A stretch of 64,000 nucleotides of DNA, from the NCBI RefSeq assembly GCF_041821025.1, contig NZ_JBGUAY010000007.1, positions 124,001-188,000 of the forward strand. Direction: 5' to 3'. Origin of the DNA: Egicoccus sp. AB-alg6-2. GTDB lineage: Bacteria; Actinomycetota; Nitriliruptoria; Nitriliruptorales; Nitriliruptoraceae. How positions within the stretch are numbered: position 1 is the first letter of the stretch; each line of letters starts with the position of its first letter. Below the pieces are notes generated by a model. The model did no database searches and had not been told where the DNA came from. It was given only the letters and a program-made list of their open reading frames with translations. Positions 27,236 to 34,878 of this stretch are shown here, in pieces. A program made the position numbers and the translations under genes.

Positions 27236-28885
27236 TCAGTCGGGGCGTCGGACGCGCAGGGTGGGAAGGGTGTCGTCGGCCTCGCGTGGGAGGCGGAGGG
27301 TGTCGGACGTCGGCGCCCTCGGCGCGCGCTGCTCCGCGGCAGCGGCCGACGTGTCGGGCACCAGCGTCTGGACCGGCGCCGTCGTCGACGGCGGCTGCGC
27401 GGGCACGCTCGGCGCGGTCGCCTCACGAGGTCGGTCCTCGAGTAGTTCTGTCTCGTCCGCCGCCGGCTGCCAGGGCAGCAGCAGTTCGATCCGGGTCCCG
27501 TGGGCCCCGGTGTCGAGCACCACCTCGCCGTCGTGGGCGTCGACGACCGCCTTGACGACGCTCAGACCCAGCCCGGTGGACGAGGGTGCCTCGCCGGCGC
27601 GCACGAAGGGGGCGAACACCTGGTCACGGATTTCCTCGGGAATGCCGGGTCCGTCGTCGTGTACGGCCACGACCACGTGTCGCGGGCGGAGACCGGCCTC
27701 GACCCGGATGTCGGTGCCGGGCGGGGTGTGCACCTCGGCGTTGGAGACCAGGTTCAGCACCGCCTGGGCGAGGCGGTCGGGGTCGGCCTGCAGCGTGACC
27801 GGTGGCGGGGGCTGGATGCGGACCTGACGGCCGCTCGGCGTCCCCGAGAGCCGCAGCTCGAGCTCCTCGAACCAGTGCACGAGTTCGACGGGCCGTCGGC
27901 GGGCGAAGTCGTCCATCCCCGAGCGGGCGATCGCCATCAGGTCCTCGACCAGCCGGCCCATCCGCCGCAACTCGTCCTGCAGGATGGCGACGGTCTCGGA
28001 CGTCAGTGCCCGGTCGCCGGCACCGACGCTCTCGAGCACCTCGAGGTGGCCTCGAGCGATCGTGATGGGCGTGCGGAGTTCGTGCCCGATGCTGGCCATG
28101 AACTCGCGCTGTTGGTCCGAGGCCGCCGCCAGGCGGGCGAGCATGGTGTTGAACTCGCGCGCGAGCAGGCCGACTTCGTCGTCGCCGTCGGGCTCGTCGA
28201 CGCGGGCGTCGAGGGAGCGCAGGTTGGTGTTGCGGGCGGTCGCCGCCAGCTGGCCCAGCGGGGCGAGCGAGCGCCACAGCGTCGCCGCCAGCAGGATGCC
28301 CCCGAGCAGCAGCGACACGCCGGCCGCGGCGGCCACCAGTCCGGCGGCCTCCATCGCCTCGGCGCGGACCGGCGCCAACGGCGCGACGATCTGCAGCGTG
28401 CCGACCCGGTCGCCGCCGAGGAGGATCGGGACCGTGGCCGTGCGAACGTCACCGGCCTCGGTCGGGATCGTCTCGCGCACGTTCAGCCGGCCCTGGGGCA
28501 GTGCGCCCGCGTGGAAGAGCGGCTCGAGCTCGGGCGGCCCGTTCGCCGCGGCCTGCTGATGGCCGTCGGCGAACGTCACGATGGCCCAGTACGACGGCGT
28601 CGCGGGATTGAGCTGCAGGTAGCGGGTCACGGCCGCGCGCAGCGCCTCGTCGTCGCTCGCCCCCGGCAGGTCCTCCTGCGCGTCGGCGAGCAGTTCGGAC
28701 ATCGACAGCGCGAAGCGCTCCTGCTCGCGGGCGATGACGATGTCGATGTCGCGACGGCCGTCCTGGAGCAGCAGTTCGTAGGCGAGCACCGCCGCCACGG
28801 CGAGGCTGACCGCGAACACGGCCATCGCGGTGGCCGGGACCCGGACCCGGAGGAAGCGCAGCGAGCGGCGCAGGCGGTCCATCAC
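27236..28885 (-). CDS. Sensor histidine kinase
   Basis: 549 residues. TM1 about 18-38, an extracytoplasmic sensor region (about 40-180), TM2 about 185-207, HAMP (about 208-258), HisKA with phospho-acceptor His268 in SIGHELRTP, and a HATPase domain (N box NLVSNAEVHTPPG, DDGPGIP, STGLGLSVV). About 75 Pro/Ala-rich residues follow the ATPase domain, unusual for the class. GTG 28885 overlaps the regulator stop by 4 nt; ATG 28882 is also possible. Signal unknown; the SpdA and HExxH neighbours suggest an envelope signal. Confidence 0.93.
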   Translation of the reverse strand: MMDRLRRSLRFLRVRVPATAMAVFAVSLAVAAVLAYELLLQDGRRDIDIVIAREQERFALSMSELLADAQEDLPGASDDEALRAAVTRYLQLNPATPSYWAIVTFADGHQQAAANGPPELEPLFHAGALPQGRLNVRETIPTEAGDVRTATVPILLGGDRVGTLQIVAPLAPVRAEAMEAAGLVAAAAGVSLLLGGILLAATLWRSLAPLGQLAATARNTNLRSLDARVDEPDGDDEVGLLAREFNTMLARLAAASDQQREFMASIGHELRTPITIARGHLEVLESVGAGDRALTSETVAILQDELRRMGRLVEDLMAIARSGMDDFARRRPVELVHWFEELELRLSGTPSGRQVRIQPPPPVTLQADPDRLAQAVLNLVSNAEVHTPPGTDIRVEAGLRPRHVVVAVHDDGPGIPEEIRDQVFAPFVRAGEAPSSTGLGLSVVKAVVDAHDGEVVLDTGAHGTRIELLLPWQPAADETELLEDRPREATAPSVPAQPPSTTAPVQTLVPDTSAAAAEQRAPRAPTSDTLRLPREADDTLPTLRVRRPD

Positions 28886-29541
28886 GAGGTCCGCAGGCGG
28901 TAGCCGGCACCCCGGACGGTCTCGATCAGGTCCTTGCGCAGCTTCCGGCGCAGGTACCCGACGTAGACCTCGACGACGTTGGAACCGGGATCGAAGTCGT
29001 AGCCCCAGACCCGGTCCATCAACTGGACCTGGGACAGCACCTGGTTGGGGTGACGCATGAAGTTCTCGAGCAGCGCGAACTCGCGCGCGGTCAGCGAGAC
29101 CTCGTGGCCCTCGATCCGGGCTGTGCGCGTCCTCAGGTCCAGTGTGACGCCACCGGCGGTCAGTTCGGTGGCGCTGACCTGGTCCCGGGCGCGGAGACGG
29201 GCATGGATGCGCGCGAGCAGCTCGACGAAGCTGAACGGCTTGGTGACGTAGTCGTCGGCGCCGTTGTTGAGGTTGCGCACCCGGTCCTCGACCGCGTCAC
29301 GGGCGGTCAGGATGATCACGGGGACGTCCGGACGCCGCTGCCGCAACCGTGCGAGCACCTCTTCGCCGGACAGGCCGGGCAACATCAGGTCGAGCACCAC
29401 GAGGTCGATGTCCTCGTTGCAGGCCAGGGCATAGCCGGTCTCACCGTCGGGGGCGATCTGTACCCCGAACCCCTCGGCCTTGAGCCCGCGCTCGACGAAG
29501 GCCGCGATGCGCGCTTCGTCCTCGACGATCAATACGTTCAT
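28882..29541 (-). CDS. OmpR-family response regulator
   Basis: 219 residues: receiver domain with Asp51 as phosphorylation site (VVLDLMLPG), Thr in LTARD, Lys in TKPF, and a winged-helix DNA-binding domain (about 125-218, ending RGAGYRL). First gene of the four-gene operon. A perfect palindrome and 11-bp-spaced half-sites lie 42-67 nt upstream of its ATG, pointing to autoregulation. The same site precedes spdB. Confidence 0.95.
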   Translation of the reverse strand: MNVLIVEDEARIAAFVERGLKAEGFGVQIAPDGETGYALACNEDIDLVVLDLMLPGLSGEEVLARLRQRRPDVPVIILTARDAVEDRVRNLNNGADDYVTKPFSFVELLARIHARLRARDQVSATELTAGGVTLDLRTRTARIEGHEVSLTAREFALLENFMRHPNQVLSQVQLMDRVWGYDFDPGSNVVEVYVGYLRRKLRKDLIETVRGAGYRLRTS

Positions 29542-29580
29542 GGTGGCAGTGTGCAGGACCCGCCGACGTTCGGCGCGGTA

Positions 29581-29608
29581 GCTGAGAAGCTTCTCATCCC
29601 ACCCTCAG
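29581..29608. promoter_or_regulatory. Operator-like site upstream of the response regulator
   Basis: TGAGAAGCTTCTCA (29583-29596) is a perfect 14-bp palindrome, preceded by GC. CTCA words start at 29593 and 29604, one 11-bp step apart, the usual half-site spacing for OmpR-family regulators. GCTGAGA-N4-TCTCA recurs before spdB at 31585-31600. It lies between the divergent regulator and aminoglycoside-kinase-like genes. Confidence 0.6.
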
Positions 29609-29670
29609 GCGCGGGCCAGCGGCGGGGACTTGGCTGCGCCCTGCGGCCGGACCGAACGACAGGAGCGCGC

Positions 29671-30894
29671 GTGGGCGAACGACCGACGGCTGGGCGCGAC
29701 CCCTTGGCGGCGGCCCGCCACCTCGAGGGCGACGGCGCTCTCGAGGTGCTGCGAGAGGCCAGCCGTCAGGCCGGAGCCCGGCTCGTCCAGGCCACCCTCC
29801 GGAGCGTGCACCACCGCCCGGGCCGGTCGGTGACCCACGTCTACGCCGCCACCCTGGCGACGGGTGACCAGCACCACGAGGTGCTCCTGGTCGCCCACGT
29901 CGACGCCAAGCCGCTGCCGGCCGACAGCTTCGTCCTGCAGCAGGGCGCCGACGCCGTCGCGGTGTGGCGCTTCCCCAACGATCCGTTCCTGCCCGGGCTC
30001 GCGCCGGCGGTGCACTACCAGCGGGTCCGCGAACTCCTCGACACCCTCGACGGGCCGCCCGGGGAGGTAGGTCTACGAACCCGCGCCTACCGGCCGACGC
30101 GTCGTGCCGTGGTCGAGGTGACGGTGACCGATCCGGCGACCACCGGCGCGGACGCGCGCGCGAGCGGACGTCTGCTCTACCTGAAGGTCCTGGCGGGACG
30201 CCGCGCCGACGAGCTCGCCGAACTCCACCGACAGCTGCGGACGACGGTGCCCGTGCCACGCGTGGTCGGGGTCGCGTCGCGGCAGGGCATCGTGGCGTTC
30301 GAGGCCATGGCCGGGGCGACCCTGCGTGAGGCGGTCGTCGGCGGACTGCCCCTGCCGGAGCCGCAGGCGCTGCTGGAGCTGTCCCATCAGTTCGCGGCGA
30401 GTGGGCTGCGCAGCCGGCGTGATCCGCGTGCCTTCGCGGATCCCACCCGCCACCTCGACTTCCTCGGCCGGTACGTGCCCGGGGCGGCCGCCGACCTGCA
30501 GCGGCTCGCCGCCGAGATCGTCGGGCTCGATGCGCCGCTGGTGCCGGTGCACGGTGATCTGCACGACGGGCAGCTGCTGCTGGCCGACGGGGCCGTCACC
30601 GGCGTGCTGGACGTCGACGGTGCCGGCCCCGGACACCTCGTGACGGATGCGGGCAACCTCGTCGCGCACCTCGAGGTCATCGGGCACGTCTGGCCCGAGC
30701 TGGCGGACCGGGCGCGCGACTACGCTGCAGCGGTCGCCGAGGCCTACCGACCCGTGGTCGGCGACCGTCCCCTCGCCCTGGCGACCGCCGGCGCCTGGAT
30801 CGCCCTGGCGACCGGTCCCCACCGCGCCCAGGACCCCGGGTGGGAGACCGAGACCGAGGTGCGTGTCGCCAAGGCGCTCGCCGCAGCGCGGTGA
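29671..30894 (+). CDS. Aminoglycoside-phosphotransferase-like kinase
   Basis: 407 residues. The C-terminal half has the APH/choline-kinase fold: catalytic H294-G-D296 in PVHGDLHDGQLLL, then LDVDGAGPGHLVTDAGNL with the metal-binding Asp. An N-lobe-like region with LYLKVLAG lies around 165-175. Such proteins phosphorylate small molecules (sugars, aminoglycosides, trehalose/maltose); the substrate here is unknown, so a resistance function should not be assumed. GTG 29671 has AGGAG 5 nt upstream. Divergent from the regulator. Confidence 0.75.
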   Translation: MGERPTAGRDPLAAARHLEGDGALEVLREASRQAGARLVQATLRSVHHRPGRSVTHVYAATLATGDQHHEVLLVAHVDAKPLPADSFVLQQGADAVAVWRFPNDPFLPGLAPAVHYQRVRELLDTLDGPPGEVGLRTRAYRPTRRAVVEVTVTDPATTGADARASGRLLYLKVLAGRRADELAELHRQLRTTVPVPRVVGVASRQGIVAFEAMAGATLREAVVGGLPLPEPQALLELSHQFAASGLRSRRDPRAFADPTRHLDFLGRYVPGAAADLQRLAAEIVGLDAPLVPVHGDLHDGQLLLADGAVTGVLDVDGAGPGHLVTDAGNLVAHLEVIGHVWPELADRARDYAAAVAEAYRPVVGDRPLALATAGAWIALATGPHRAQDPGWETETEVRVAKALAAAR

Positions 30895-30925
30895 CGCGTC
30901 CCGTCGGTGTCCGGCGCTGGACATG

Positions 30926-30957
30926 GCGATGCCCCGCCGGGGCAGACGGGGCATCGC
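30926..30957. terminator. Bidirectional terminator hairpin
   Basis: Perfect 11-bp inverted repeat (30926-30936 with 30947-30957) and 10-nt loop between the convergent kinase-like gene and spdB. No T-run. Confidence 0.65.
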
Positions 30958-30985
30958 GTCGGGCCACCTGGGCCCGTCGGGTGGC

Positions 30986-31516
30986 TCAGCTGTCGATCGA
31001 GTCCGGGGAGTCGACCGAGTCGGGGCTGTCGGCGCTCGGCGGGCTGTCCGGCGAGGGCGGGGTGTCGGGGCTCGGCGGCGAGTCCGGGGTGGCGGGCGAT
31101 GGCGCGGATGCCGGGGAGGCAACGCTCGGCGAGCTGTCGGCGGAGACCTGCGCACGGGCGGTGTCGCGGGCCGTCGGCGCGGCGACGGCATCCGGCGAGT
31201 CGATCGAGGCCGGGCTCGGCGCGGAGGGCGGGCTGGCCGCCGTCGCCGCCGACACCGGGGAGGCGGTCGAGGCGGGGGACGGGGCCGAGCGTGGCGATGT
31301 GACCGAGTCGGTCGAGACCGCCGAAGCCGGGCTGGCGGGGGAGTCGGCCGAGTCGGCGCCGACCCGGTCGCCGAGTCGGTCCTCGGCCTGCAGCGCGATC
31401 GGTTCGGGCTCGGGGCCGTTGCCGGCCACGGCGGCGGTCAGGCCCAATGCGCCGGCGGCGAGCGCCGCGGTGGCCGTCGCGGCCGTCACGGTCTTCCAAC
31501 GGGAGAGGTGCTTCAT
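30986..31516 (-). CDS. Small exported Ser/Pro/Asp-rich protein SpdB
   Basis: 176 residues, no known family recognised. Signal-like N-terminus (RW at 6-7, hydrophobic to about residue 31), then EPEPIALQ, then a Ser/Pro/Asp/Ala tail with SPAS, SPD and PDSPPSPD repeats that looks unfolded. The C-terminus is DSPDSVDSPDSIDS, matching SpdA. It probably follows export to the cell surface or medium. ATG 31516 is preferred because it gives a standard signal peptide and has GGAAGGGA upstream; GTG 31549 would add 11 residues. Monocistronic, with the regulator-type operator 69 nt upstream. Confidence 0.7.
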   Translation of the reverse strand: MKHLSRWKTVTAATATAALAAGALGLTAAVAGNGPEPEPIALQAEDRLGDRVGADSADSPASPASAVSTDSVTSPRSAPSPASTASPVSAATAASPPSAPSPASIDSPDAVAAPTARDTARAQVSADSSPSVASPASAPSPATPDSPPSPDTPPSPDSPPSADSPDSVDSPDSIDS

Positions 31517-31562
31517 GGGGGAGGTCCCTTCCTGGTTGCTTGAGGACACCGTGCCCGCCGCA

Positions 31563-31602
31563 GCTGAGCGCTCGCTGACAGGAGGCTGAGAGAGATCTCA
31601 GC
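31563..31602. promoter_or_regulatory. Operator-like repeats upstream of spdB
   Basis: GCTGAG at 31563, GCTGAC at 31574 and GCTGAG at 31585 form three direct repeats at exact 11-bp steps. The last copy is also the left arm of GCTGAGA-GAGA-TCTCAGC (31585-31602). This is the layout expected for OmpR-family dimers. The arm sequence and spacing match the site upstream of the response regulator. It overlaps the stop codon of the neighbouring DUF2332 gene. Confidence 0.6.
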
Positions 31603-32686
31603 GTGGGCCGACACCCCACCGCAGCCAGCGTCCATGGTCGTCGACCTCGGCGACCACGGCGTCGTGCCGGTCACCGTCACGCCACGTCGTGCGCCCGAGC
31701 CAGGACCGCGCGACCTCGTCCGGCCTGGTCCCCGGCACGATCCCGCCGCTCTCCATGCCGATGCGGTCGAGGTCGCGGTCGGCGCCGATCGAAGCCACGG
31801 CGTCGTCGAACGCCTCCCGCGCGTCGCGCTCGAGGTAGGCGAGCACCCAGGTGTGGCTGATCACCAGGTGCGCGTCCGACGGTGCCTGCGCGGCGACGCC
31901 CGCGAGGTCGCCCACCGCGTCCCCGGCGTGGATCGGCACCGGATCCCGAGCGGCGACCTGCAGCGCGGCGCGCAGCCGATCCAGCCGATCGGTCTGTTCC
32001 GGCCACACACAGGCCTGCAGCCAGCCGGCCGCGTCGGCGTCGGCGGCCTCGACCGGTGCCGCGTCGAGGCCGGCCCGCCAGGCGAACTCCGGCAACGCGT
32101 CGAACGGCGGCTGTCCCTCGACGTCGCACCGCAGTCGCACCGTTGCGTCCGCCGGGCCGAGGCTGGCCGAAACGACGCCGTCGCCGACGAGGTCGTGGCG
32201 GAAGTGTCGGAGACGCATCGTCAGGCCGGCCGAGGTGCCGACGTCCAGCCACGCCAGCGGCCGGCCGGCGTCGCGTTCGACCAGTCGCAACGCCGCGAGC
32301 AGCGCGGTGCTGCGACCCACCTCGTTGGTCTGGGTGCGGCGGGTGCGGATGCATTCCTCGACGGCGGCACGGCGTTGCAACACGGCGGCGCGGAACACCG
32401 GCCACGGGTCGCCGTCGGTCAGGGACCGCGTACCGCCAGCGGTCGGGTACCAGGCGGCGAGCTCGGGAGCCTCCCCCCGCAGGACCAGGTCGTGTACCGC
32501 CGCGAACAGCAGGGTGGGGTGGGCGAGTCCGGACGTCGGCGCGGCCGCCAGCAGGCCAGCCACGTCGAGGTCGTGGGCGGCCGCTCGGGCGAGGTGGCCG
32601 TACAGCGGGCTGCGTTGCTCGCAGGCGGGGGCGAACCGGCCGAACTTCTCCGCCAGCTCCCGCGGTGAACGGCCGTCACTCCTCAT
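31598..32686 (-). CDS. DUF2332 family protein
   Basis: 362 residues. Matches the DUF2332 family: N-terminal GRFAPACEQRSPLYGHLA, TNEVGRSTALLAALR, and WLDVGTSAGLTMRL, a motif resembling SAM-methyltransferase glycine-rich loops. A methyltransferase-like fold is plausible, but no activity is established. The ATG overlaps the upstream oxidoreductase stop by 4 nt. Last gene of a five-gene minus-strand operon. Confidence 0.8.
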   Translation of the reverse strand: MRSDGRSPRELAEKFGRFAPACEQRSPLYGHLARAAAHDLDVAGLLAAAPTSGLAHPTLLFAAVHDLVLRGEAPELAAWYPTAGGTRSLTDGDPWPVFRAAVLQRRAAVEECIRTRRTQTNEVGRSTALLAALRLVERDAGRPLAWLDVGTSAGLTMRLRHFRHDLVGDGVVSASLGPADATVRLRCDVEGQPPFDALPEFAWRAGLDAAPVEAADADAAGWLQACVWPEQTDRLDRLRAALQVAARDPVPIHAGDAVGDLAGVAAQAPSDAHLVISHTWVLAYLERDAREAFDDAVASIGADRDLDRIGMESGGIVPGTRPDEVARSWLGRTTWRDGDRHDAVVAEVDDHGRWLRWGVGPR

Positions 32687-33639
32687 GTGTTCGGGTCGAG
32701 CAGCAACTTGCCGACAGAGCGCCGTTCGCGCAGGTCGCGGTGGGCCTGCGCGGCGTCCGCGAGCGGATAGGTGCCGCCGACCACCGGGCGCAACGTGCCC
32801 GACGCGGTCAGCGCGAACAGCTCCTGCATCGGGGCGGCGAGGTGCCGCTGCGGATCGCTCATCGCGTGGGCGAGCCAGAAGCCGATGACGCCGCGCGAGC
32901 GACGCATCAGCTGACCGAGGTCGACCGGCGACGGCGGCGTGCGGGACGCCATGCCGAAGAACACGAGCCGGCCGAACGGTGCCAGCGCCGCCAGGCTCTG
33001 GTCGGTCGTCGTGCCGCCGACCATCTCCAGCACGACGTCGACCTTGCCGTCCGCGGCGTCCTCGATCGCGCCCTTGAGGTCGGCCTCGCCGGCGTCGACC
33101 GCGACGTCGGCACCGAGGTCCAGCGCGAGCCGGCGCTTGTCCTCGGACGACGCGACCGCGATCACCCGCCCGCCCCCCCAGTGCCGCGCCAGCTGCACCG
33201 CCAGGGTGCCGACGCCACCGGCGGCGGCGTGCACGACCACGGATTCGCCCTCCGACAGCCGCGCCGAGGTCCGCAACAGGTGCCAGGCCGTGGCGCCCTG
33301 GAGCACCAGGGCGAGCGCCTGGCCGTCGTCGACGCCGTCGGGTACCTCGAACGTCAGTGCCTCGGCCGCCGCGGCACGCTGCGCGTAGCCGCCACCCGCC
33401 AGCAGCGCGACGACACGCCGGCCGTCGGGCGTGGTTCCGACGACCTCCGCCCCCGGCACCAGCGGCAGGCTGGCGGGGGCGAGGTAGGAGTTCTCCGCCT
33501 GGTGGGTGTCGGCGTAGTTCAGCCCGGCGTGGGCGACGTCGAGGACGACGCCGCCGGGAAAGGGTGACGGTTCGGGTTCGTCGTCGACGACCTGGAGGAC
33601 CTCGGGCCCGCCGAACTCGGTGATGCGGATGGCACGCAC
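32683..33639 (-). CDS. Zinc-less MDR quinone oxidoreductase
   Basis: 318 residues, medium-chain dehydrogenase/reductase of the NADPH:quinone oxidoreductase group. Seen: ITEFGGPEVLQ, GLNYADTHQ, PGAEVVG, Rossmann motif HAAAGGVGTLAVQLA, and the C-terminal VGKLLL. No zinc-ligand cysteines are seen, as expected for the quinone reductase branch. It probably reduces quinones or enones with NADPH. A second family member starts at 35847. GTG 33639. Confidence 0.85.
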   Translation of the reverse strand: MRAIRITEFGGPEVLQVVDDEPEPSPFPGGVVLDVAHAGLNYADTHQAENSYLAPASLPLVPGAEVVGTTPDGRRVVALLAGGGYAQRAAAAEALTFEVPDGVDDGQALALVLQGATAWHLLRTSARLSEGESVVVHAAAGGVGTLAVQLARHWGGGRVIAVASSEDKRRLALDLGADVAVDAGEADLKGAIEDAADGKVDVVLEMVGGTTTDQSLAALAPFGRLVFFGMASRTPPSPVDLGQLMRRSRGVIGFWLAHAMSDPQRHLAAPMQELFALTASGTLRPVVGGTYPLADAAQAHRDLRERRSVGKLLLDPNT

Positions 33640-33660
33640 AGCAGCACTCCTCTGGGTGGT

Positions 33661-34137
33661 TCAGTTCCGGGTGACGTCGACGACCTCGGCGGCGACGGCG
33701 GCCACCAGCTCGGTGGGCGAGAGCAGCAGGGACACGCCGTGCGCACCGCCGCCGATCGCGATCCGTTCGGCACCGGTGGCCGCCGCGTCGACGATCACCG
33801 GCAACGGCTGCCGCGTCCCGAGCGGGGTGATGGTGCCGCGCTCATAGCCGGTGGCCTCGCGCGCCTCGTCGGCGTCGGGCAGCGAGAGTCGCGACACGCC
33901 GAGGTGCGCCCGCAGCTTCGCCCAGTCGAGTTGCGACGGGCCGGGGACCAGCACGAGCAGGTGGTCGTCCTGGCCGCGACGCACCACCAGGGTCTTGTAC
34001 AGGTGTTCGACCGGCACACCGAGCCGGTCGGCTGCCTCCTCGACGCTGCGGGCGCGCTCGATGACGCGGACCTCGTGCGCGAGGCCGAGCGCCTCGGCCG
34101 CCTCCACCGCGGCGGTTCGGGGGGTCGTGTCGCTCAT
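33661..34137 (-). CDS. YbaK/EbsC-family trans-editing deacylase
   Basis: 158 residues of the YbaK/prolyl-tRNA-editing fold. Seen: YKTLVVRRGQDDHLLVLVPG with the conserved Lys, ATGYERGTITPLG, and AIGGGAHGVSLLLSP. Members hydrolyse mischarged tRNA (classically Cys-tRNAPro). The ATG overlaps the channel gene stop by 4 nt. Confidence 0.88.
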   Translation of the reverse strand: MSDTTPRTAAVEAAEALGLAHEVRVIERARSVEEAADRLGVPVEHLYKTLVVRRGQDDHLLVLVPGPSQLDWAKLRAHLGVSRLSLPDADEAREATGYERGTITPLGTRQPLPVIVDAAATGAERIAIGGGAHGVSLLLSPTELVAAVAAEVVDVTRN

Positions 34138-34865
34138 GACGGTTCTCCTTCGTCCTCGAGGGCGGCCCGCTCCTGGCGCGACTCGACGAAGAACGCGCCG
34201 AGTGTCCCGGCGAGCGACGCGAACACCACCAGCGCGTAGATCGACAGCACCAGGCTCAGCAGCCGGCCGGCCAGGCTGACCGGCTGGTGCACCAGGTTCG
34301 AGGCGATCGCGAGGTTGGCCGACCAGTACAACGCGTCACCCAGCGACGCCACGCCGCCCTCGCGGCCCCGCTCGAGCACGTACAACAGTTGCCCACCGCC
34401 CAGGGTCACGATCCCGGTCGTGACGCCGAGGAACTGCAATCGGCCGGTCAGCAGCCCGCGGGCCGTCCCGAGCGCCCGGTACGAGGACCCGAGCACGCGT
34501 GCGGCCGGGAGCACGCGCACGACGCGCAGGGCACGGGCGATGCGCAGCACGCGCAGTACCGGGAGCACCAGGAACAGCACCGAGGGCCAGCGCCGGCGCA
34601 GGAAGCGCAACGGATGTCCGGACAGCACCAGCTTCAGCACGAACTCGGCGACGAACACGACCCAGATGACGTTGCCGACCGTGGTCAGCACCGGCAGGAT
34701 CCGGCCCGGCGCGATCAGCTCGTAGCCGACCAGCGCGGCCCAGACGACGGCCAGTGCCGCCATGGGCAGGTCGAGGCGCCGCTCGACGACCGCGGCCAGC
34801 CGCTCGCGCGCGGTCGGTTCCTCGTCCGGGTCGGGATCGAGCGTCGCCGCCGTCTCGTCGCTCAC
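34134..34865 (-). CDS. Voltage-sensor ion-channel-like protein, atypical pore
   Basis: 243 residues. Six-helix layout of a single-domain voltage-gated channel: acidic N-terminus, S1-S3, an S4 helix with arginine at every third position (RVLRIARALRVVRVLPAAR), then S5-pore-S6. The pore loop reads DALYWSANLAIASNLVHQP and lacks the TVGYG potassium filter. It resembles a bacterial subgroup with altered filters but is more degenerate. It may be a non-selective pore or only a voltage-sensing scaffold (inference). GTG 34865, 13 nt after the oxidoreductase stop. Confidence 0.75.
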   Translation of the reverse strand: MSDETAATLDPDPDEEPTARERLAAVVERRLDLPMAALAVVWAALVGYELIAPGRILPVLTTVGNVIWVVFVAEFVLKLVLSGHPLRFLRRRWPSVLFLVLPVLRVLRIARALRVVRVLPAARVLGSSYRALGTARGLLTGRLQFLGVTTGIVTLGGGQLLYVLERGREGGVASLGDALYWSANLAIASNLVHQPVSLAGRLLSLVLSIYALVVFASLAGTLGAFFVESRQERAALEDEGEPS

Positions 34866-34878
34866 GGGTGCGGTGGCG

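Noticed and set aside
29671-30894. Antibiotic resistance gene call for the aminoglycoside-phosphotransferase-like kinase
   Set aside because: Only the general kinase fold motifs are present; the family covers many small-molecule kinases and no resistance-specific features are visible.
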